A stretch of 58,722 bases of DNA from JBBIWA01 sp037439425 (lineage in GTDB: Bacteria; Acidobacteriota; Blastocatellia; RBC074). The DNA lies in contig JBBIWA010000028.1 of assembly GCA_037439425.1 (NCBI GenBank), positions 1 through 58,722 on the forward strand. Reading direction: 5' to 3'. Under the pieces are notes generated by a model. The model had not been told where the DNA came from and did not search any database. It was given only the letters and a program-made list of their open reading frames with translations. The position numbers were made by a program, and so were the translations under genes. Of the stretch, positions 54,071 to 58,722 are shown piece by piece (the first letter of the stretch is position 1; every line of letters begins with the position of its first letter).

Positions 54071-54850
54071 ATGCTGCGCGACATCACTTTGCGCCATGAT
54101 CTGGATTCTTTGTGGGTCTCGCTGCTGGCTGAAGCCAGCTACTGTGAGCAGAAAGCCGCTCTCTCGGTCATCCATCCAGGAATCGAGGAGGAGAATGAAG
54201 CGATGCAGGCTGGCACAGCTGCGCACTCAGTGTTGGAGGCGGAAGCCGAGAAGATCAAACCTGACGAGATGAAGCGCCGGATGGAGGCGGGGGAACAACT
54301 GCATTTGCGCGAATTTCCGTTGCGAGCCGAAGTGGCAGGCATCACGCTGCGCGGCCACATTGATCACGTCGAATTTGAAGGAAGGCGCGCGCTCTGGCTT
54401 TACGACTTCAAATTCTCGCGCTACTCGCATCGCCTCTTCCCCAATCATTATCGTCAACTGTTACTCTACGGTTTGCTGCTGGCAGTCAATGGCTTCGATG
54501 TCTCCGATCTGATCTGCGCTGTAATCATCGTCCCACCGCGTCGCCAAATGCCCAGCAAGTTGATTCAGACCGATCCTACACTGGCGAACATGGCGATTCA
54601 ATTGAGCAAACAACTGCGCGACGAGCGCGGCGAGCTGCGGCGCGGTGGGCGATTGTTTGAAGCCGGATTTGCGATTCATGCCTTCAAATTCAACGAAGGC
54701 GAAGCGCAACGCGATTTTGAGGACGCGATCGGATACTGGATCGGAGCGCGCGAGGCGCGCGCCGCCGATTACGCCACTAAATGCCGCTCTTGCATCTACA
54801 ATGCACAAGGACTCTGTCCCATTGCGCTTGCTCCGCCTAAGAAGAAGTAG
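54071..54850 (+). CDS. Solo Cas4-like PD-(D/E)xK exonuclease with iron-sulfur cysteines
   Basis: This 259-residue protein has the RecB/Cas4 nuclease core: His52, Asp98 (RGHIDHVEF), Asp112-Phe-Lys114 (LWLYDFKFSR) and the QxxxY motif Gln129/Tyr133 (YRQLLLYGLLL). Four cysteines fit a 4Fe-4S cluster: Cys25 (EASYCEQKA) and Cys238, Cys241, Cys249 (KCRSC then GLCP). Cas4 normally processes CRISPR spacers, but there are no cas1/cas2 genes or repeat arrays in the window, so this is a 'solo' Cas4-type nuclease, possibly for DNA repair or defence. Similar solo proteins occur in phages and in isolated chromosomal loci. The region 53819-54070 before it is non-coding. Confidence 0.85.
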   Translation: MLRDITLRHDLDSLWVSLLAEASYCEQKAALSVIHPGIEEENEAMQAGTAAHSVLEAEAEKIKPDEMKRRMEAGEQLHLREFPLRAEVAGITLRGHIDHVEFEGRRALWLYDFKFSRYSHRLFPNHYRQLLLYGLLLAVNGFDVSDLICAVIIVPPRRQMPSKLIQTDPTLANMAIQLSKQLRDERGELRRGGRLFEAGFAIHAFKFNEGEAQRDFEDAIGYWIGAREARAADYATKCRSCIYNAQGLCPIALAPPKKK

Positions 54851-55219
54851 CGCATCCGCAGTGGCCTCACCACCCTGGATTTCTCTGCTCTACGGCGAGC
54901 AATTGTGCCCAGCCTCAACAAAAACTGCGTTGCTCGCCCGGCCTCGGGTTTCAATCCTGGTTGAGAAGATTTAGAATGCTGCCTGGTTTTAACTGCGGTG
55001 GCTTCGCATTACAGCGGCTTTCAGTTGTGGGTTCAGTAAGTTTGACTGACGGCTGATAGCTGACAACTGGGGAGGAATAAAATCCTCGTTTGAGCCACTA
55101 CTTTGAGATCGGTCATCGGTTTTCAGTAGTCAGAGCTCAGGCGGGAGTTCGCCACCTCAACGCCTGGGAAACGCCGTGGGTTGCCAGAAAGCTGAGACTC
55201 TTTCAGAAAGGATCCGAAC
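54851..55219. other. Intergenic stretch, no gene recognised
   Basis: No convincing gene on either strand. It contains short repeats such as TTTGACTGACGGCTGATAGC but no promoter pair or terminator that I can defend. AAAGG at 55207-55211 is the likely ribosome-binding site of the following small gene. Confidence 0.4.
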
Positions 55220-55561
55220 TTGATCTCCTTATTAGGAGTACTCATTCTCTACCTGCTCATCAACCTGGTGTTGCTTGGTTGTGGGATCGGGATTGGTTTT
55301 CTGCTGCGCTGGATCTTCCCAGCCGTCGATTTAGGCACGGGGATTTTGACTGGCGTGGTCACTACCAGCGTCTCGCTCGTGTTTTTGACCCGACTGCTCC
55401 GCCTCGTAGATAAAGTCGAACTGGAAGAAGGTGAGGCTGACGATGATGATAACGAGGCGGTGGAGGAGTATGAGGCCAGACACAATCGCCGCTTCATTTA
55501 TGCGGTCACGCCACCCTCGTCCTCTTCATCCAGAGGGAGGAAGCGGAAGCGCCGGCGGTGA
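55220..55561 (+). CDS. Small two-helix membrane protein with charged C-terminal tail
   Basis: This 113-residue protein starts at TTG 55220, with AAAGG about eight bases upstream. It has two membrane segments (LLGVLILYLLINLVLLGCGI and IGFLLRWIFPAVDL...SLVFLTRLLRL), then a highly acidic stretch (EEGEADDDDNEAVEE) and finally a Ser/Lys/Arg-rich basic tail (SSSSSRGRKRKRRR). The polarised charge suggests a scaffold or regulator at the membrane. It has no recognised family motif. Adjacent genes (solo Cas4-like upstream, PhoD downstream) do not suggest a function. Confidence 0.6.
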   Translation: MISLLGVLILYLLINLVLLGCGIGIGFLLRWIFPAVDLGTGILTGVVTTSVSLVFLTRLLRLVDKVELEEGEADDDDNEAVEEYEARHNRRFIYAVTPPSSSSSRGRKRKRRR

Positions 55562-55615
55562 TCCCAGGCCTGAGCCACGCTGTCTGAGCTATCAACCTTG
55601 TTGGCGAGAATCCGT

Positions 55616-57214
55616 ATGTCCAGCAGCCTAAGCTCTGTGGTGAGGACAAGTCGCCGAAAGTTTCTCTCCGGTTCAGCTGCAGCCATTGGCAGTTTGGTTG
55701 CCACGCCGCTGCTTGCGCGCTCGCTACTTGCCCAGGCGCCGGCGATTGTCACCTCTGACAAAGCGCGTCCGGCTATTCTTTACGGTGTACAAAGCGGTGA
55801 CGTCACTGCTGGCCGGGCGACGATTTGGAGCCGCAGTGATCGGCCGGCGCGAATGATCGTGGAGTACGCGGCGAATGAATCTTTCCGCGATGCGCGCCGG
55901 GTGATTGGCCCGGCAGCCATCGAAGCCAGCGACTTCACCGCCCGCGTTGAGTTAAGCGACTTACCGCCCGGCCAGCAGATTTTCTATCGCGTCAGCTTTC
56001 AAGACCTGGCCGACATCAAAGTCTTCAGCGCGCCTGTTTCTGGCAGTCTGCGCACGGCGCCGCTGGTTGGTCGCGACATCCTCTTTGCTTGGGGCGGCGA
56101 CACCGCCGGTCAGGGTTGGGGAATCAACCTGGATTGGGGCGGAATGCGGATCTATGAAACGATGCGCCGCCTTAATCCTGATTTCTTCATCCATTCGGGC
56201 GATCTCATATACGCAGACGGCCCAATCCAGGCCGAAGTCAAACTCGATGATGGCAAGCTGTGGAAGAACATCGTGACGCCGGAGAAGAGCAAAGTCGCAG
56301 AGACGCTCGATGAATTTCGCGGCAACTATCGTTATAACCTGCTTGACGAGAACCTGCGCCGCTTCAATGCCGAAGTGCCGCAGTGGGTGCAGTGGGATGA
56401 CCACGAAGTGCGCAACAACTGGTTCCCCGGCCAACGTCTCGATGATGACAATCGTTACAGCGTCAAAAGCGTAGACCTGCTGGCGGCGCGAGCCAGACGC
56501 GCCTTCCTCGAGTACACTCCCATCCGCCCGGGTCCCGATGATCCTGAGCGCATCTATCGCGCGTTCAAATACGGACCATCGCTGGAGGTCTTCATGCTGG
56601 ATGAGCGCAGCTATCGTGGCCCCAACACGGCTAATCGCCAGACCGCCATGAGCGATGAAACGGCTTTCCTGGGTAACGCTCAACTTCACTGGCTCAAGAG
56701 GCGACTGCTGGCCGCCACTGCCACCTGGAAAGTCATCGCCAGCGATATGCCGATTGGCCTGATCGTTCGGGACGGAAGGACTGCTTTTGAGAATGCAGCC
56801 AACGGCGATGGCCCGGCGCTAGGGCGCGAGCTTGAAATAGCCGAGCTGTTGCGCTTCATCAAACACAACCGGATCAAGAACGTGGTGTGGATCACGGCGG
56901 ATGTGCATTACGCAGCGGCCCACTCGTATGATCCAGCCCGAGCGCAGTTCACCGACTTTCTGCCTTTCTGGGAATTCGTTGCCGGGCCGCTCAATGCCGG
57001 GACCTTCGGGCCTGCCGAGTTAGACAACACCTTCGGCCCACAGGTGAAATTCCTGAGCTTGCCGCCGGGCATGAAGCAAAATCGCCCACCCAGCGAGGGC
57101 TTGCAATTCTTCGGCACAGTCAAAATTGATGGCCAGCAGCAACTGATGACCGTGGCCTTGCACAACCTGGCTGGAGAGATTATTTATAGTGTTGATCTGC
57201 TACCGGAATTTTGA
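55616..57214 (+). CDS. phoD: PhoD-type alkaline phosphatase, Tat-exported
   Basis: The protein has 532 residues from the ATG at 55616; an in-frame TTG at 55598 is less likely. A twin-arginine signal (TSRRKFLSGSAAAIG) leads to the PhoD metallophosphoesterase domain: RATIWSRSD near residue 70, ILFAWGGDTAGQGWGIN, FFIHSGDLIYADGP, VQWDDHEVRNNW and VVWITADVHYAAAHSYDP. These carry the Asp, Asn and His ligands of the metal site. It is a phosphodiesterase/phosphomonoesterase for organic phosphate scavenging, exported folded by the Tat route. Together with the P1-like enzyme immediately downstream (18-base gap) it likely forms a phosphate-acquisition pair. No Pho box is evident. Confidence 0.9.
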   Translation: MSSSLSSVVRTSRRKFLSGSAAAIGSLVATPLLARSLLAQAPAIVTSDKARPAILYGVQSGDVTAGRATIWSRSDRPARMIVEYAANESFRDARRVIGPAAIEASDFTARVELSDLPPGQQIFYRVSFQDLADIKVFSAPVSGSLRTAPLVGRDILFAWGGDTAGQGWGINLDWGGMRIYETMRRLNPDFFIHSGDLIYADGPIQAEVKLDDGKLWKNIVTPEKSKVAETLDEFRGNYRYNLLDENLRRFNAEVPQWVQWDDHEVRNNWFPGQRLDDDNRYSVKSVDLLAARARRAFLEYTPIRPGPDDPERIYRAFKYGPSLEVFMLDERSYRGPNTANRQTAMSDETAFLGNAQLHWLKRRLLAATATWKVIASDMPIGLIVRDGRTAFENAANGDGPALGRELEIAELLRFIKHNRIKNVVWITADVHYAAAHSYDPARAQFTDFLPFWEFVAGPLNAGTFGPAELDNTFGPQVKFLSLPPGMKQNRPPSEGLQFFGTVKIDGQQQLMTVALHNLAGEIIYSVDLLPEF

Positions 57215-57232
57215 AGCTCACCAAATGGGAAT

Positions 57233-58174
57233 ATGGCTCACTTGAATCGTAATTTCAGCCTGCTGCTCTGTCTGTTTTTGGTTGCGCTTATCTGTGTGAT
57301 GTGTCCCCCCAGCGTTGAGGGTTGGGGAGATTATGGGCATAGCATTTCGGGGCGCGCTGCTGCTCTGAAGTTGCCCGCTGCTATGCCGAAGTTCTTTCGC
57401 AAGGCGGTAGCTCAACTTGCTTATCTCAATCCGGAGCCTGATCGCTGGCGCGACCGCGCTGAATCGGATCTGGATCCGGCAATGAGCGCCTCAGCCTTCC
57501 CAGACCACTTCGTTAATATAGAACTTATACCGGAAGCGGCCTTCGCAGCTCCTGATCGCTACTCTTTCACCGAGGAGATGACCAAGGCGGGACGCAGACC
57601 GGCTGAGGCCGGCTTTGTTCAGTATCGCATCCTGGAATTGTTTCAGCGGCTGCGCGTCGAGTTTCGGCTCTGGCGCGCGGAGCAGGACAAGACCAGACGC
57701 CAATGGATCGAGCAACGAATCATCAACGACGCTGGGATCTTAGGCCACTATGTGACTGACGGTGCGAATCCGCATCACACGACGATCCATCATAACGGCT
57801 GGGTGGGCGACAATCCCAAAGGCTATACGACCTACTCGCGCGAACGCGGCTTTCATTTCCGCTTCGAGAATGAGTATGTGCGAACGCACCTCCAGCTCAA
57901 CGACCTGTTGCCGCTGATAGGTTCAGCGCGAGTGATCGAGAAACCGCGCGAGGAGATTGTGGCTTTCCTGCGCGGTTCGCAGGCGAAGGTCGAAGAGCTT
58001 TACCAGCTCGATAAGCGCGAGCCCTTCGGAGAGGCGACTACTTCGCCCGAGCACAAACGCTTTGCTGCATCGCGCCTGGCTGCCGGGGCCCAGATGCTGC
58101 GCGACCTGTGGTGGACGGCCTGGGTTACCAGCGCTCCTACAGCAGCGCGGGAGCCTGTGACAAGCTACCGTTGA
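57233..58174 (+). CDS. S1/P1 nuclease-phospholipase C family zinc enzyme
   Basis: This 313-residue protein has a signal peptide (about 1-30). The predicted mature end begins Trp31 (WGDYGHSISG), the classic N-terminal Trp zinc ligand of the P1/zinc-phospholipase C fold; His36 follows. Further ligands are Asp91-His92 (FPDHFVNI), His172 and Asp176 (GHYVTDGANP) and His181/His182 (HHTTIHHNGW). Members either cleave single-stranded nucleic acid or phospholipids. The final three residues of the ligand set cannot be assigned with certainty by eye. It is probably co-transcribed with phoD, and would release phosphate esters that PhoD then dephosphorylates. Confidence 0.85.
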   Translation: MAHLNRNFSLLLCLFLVALICVMCPPSVEGWGDYGHSISGRAAALKLPAAMPKFFRKAVAQLAYLNPEPDRWRDRAESDLDPAMSASAFPDHFVNIELIPEAAFAAPDRYSFTEEMTKAGRRPAEAGFVQYRILELFQRLRVEFRLWRAEQDKTRRQWIEQRIINDAGILGHYVTDGANPHHTTIHHNGWVGDNPKGYTTYSRERGFHFRFENEYVRTHLQLNDLLPLIGSARVIEKPREEIVAFLRGSQAKVEELYQLDKREPFGEATTSPEHKRFAASRLAAGAQMLRDLWWTAWVTSAPTAAREPVTSYR

Positions 58175-58722
58175 TTTATCGTAACTACTGCGGCCTCTCT
58201 ACCGCGTAAGCACTGCCTGAGCTGAGCCGTCTAGTGCAGTGTGGCCAGTCGGCTTAGGGCACCCGCGACGGTTGAATGAGCACTTTGGTTCAATCGTCGC
58301 TGACGCGACGCCCCGGTCCCGTTCTTTCTCCCTGCACTGAAGTGCACGGCTAAATTCAACTGCAGCAATTCCCGCTTAGCCGGATACGGCTGTAAATAGT
58401 TGAATGAGACAAAAGAGTTTCTGCGCTTGAACCTCTGAGAGGTCCTGAAATAAGCGCGTGAGAGGTGAAAAGTATTAAACTCCCGCCCTCAGACCACTCA
58501 AGAGTTTAACTTTTGAAGCTTTTCGAGATTTGCTCACCCTGAAGTCTTCAAGCGAGTCCTTGAGAGTCGTGAGCGCGAGACCGCTTTCGCAGTGGCTGGA
58601 GTGGCACTTCAGCGCCTTCTTCTTCTTTCAGCAGCCAAGCCTGCTTGAGTATTAGCGACGGAGGGAAAAACAAGCCCGGGCGAGCGGAAGCTGGAACGAG
58701 TCTTTGAGGTAGAGGAGATAGC
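58175..58722. other. Intergenic stretch at the window end, no gene recognised
   Basis: No supportable gene, RNA or repeat. The stretch may lead to a gene beyond the edge; nothing in its last 200 bases gives a clear start. Confidence 0.4.

Noticed and set aside
54071..54850. Cas4-like gene as evidence for a CRISPR-Cas locus
   Set aside because: No cas1/cas2, effector genes or direct-repeat array are present in the window; interspersed repeats here are palindromic and not regularly spaced.

Overview
The window looks like chromosomal DNA of a member of the Acidobacteriota, probably Blastocatellia-like. The main pointers are a protein with the Solibacter-type TIGR03437 domain (34762-37053), a very long TonB-dependent receptor with an N-terminal carboxypeptidase-regulatory domain (3175-6618), a MoxR/DUF58/transglutaminase cluster, frequent GTG and TTG starts, and fairly GC-rich DNA. 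This assignment is an inference from gene families; no rRNA or tRNA gene was recognised.

Layout. (1) 509-15333: a glycan-utilisation locus with a LacI-type regulator and MFS permease on the minus strand, divergent from a TonB-dependent receptor, two TPR lipid/periplasm-side proteins, two glycoamylase-domain (GH144-like) hydrolases and a GH3 beta-glucosidase. The enzyme pairing points to beta-1,2-glucan (sophorooligosaccharide) breakdown. A 32-bp palindrome sits over the predicted start of the receptor promoter and is the likely operator. (2) 15576-16815: decayed transposase fragments and two MITE-like repeats. (3) 16905-23253: MoxR ATPase, DUF58 protein and TgpA-like transglutaminase, followed by a CHT1-like sodium/choline symporter. 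(4) 23275-26851: a third MITE and a decayed defence island (hsdM with its catalytic core deleted, an AlbA_2/AAA_4 regulator with two nonsense codons, and a truncated nuclease-NTPase). (5) 26888-34303: phosphatidylcholine synthase, an isovaleryl-CoA-dehydrogenase-like/MaoC/CitE-like operon, methanethiol S-methyltransferase, a second acyl-CoA dehydrogenase and an LLM oxidoreductase. The choline symporter and phosphatidylcholine synthase appear to be one functional module split by the defence relic. (6) 34762-42422: TIGR03437/DUF4382/DUF5666 protein, a PDZ-containing membrane histidine kinase and a plug-less outer-membrane receptor. (7) 42850-58174: housekeeping and accessory genes: GlyRS with an extra internal domain, UppP, HrpB, an RNase D-like exonuclease, a flavoprotein paired with an ECF41-type sigma factor, a solo Cas4-like nuclease, a Tat-exported PhoD phosphatase and a P1-nuclease/phospholipase C family enzyme.

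Two dispersed repeat families run through the intergenic DNA: ~117-bp MITE-like elements (three copies) and palindromic elements whose ends read CTGGGTACGCACGC or close variants (four copies plus one half copy between 31 and 43 kb). No CRISPR array, tRNA or rRNA gene was seen. Start codons were moved from the longest possible reading frame where a Shine-Dalgarno site and signal peptide argued for an internal start.
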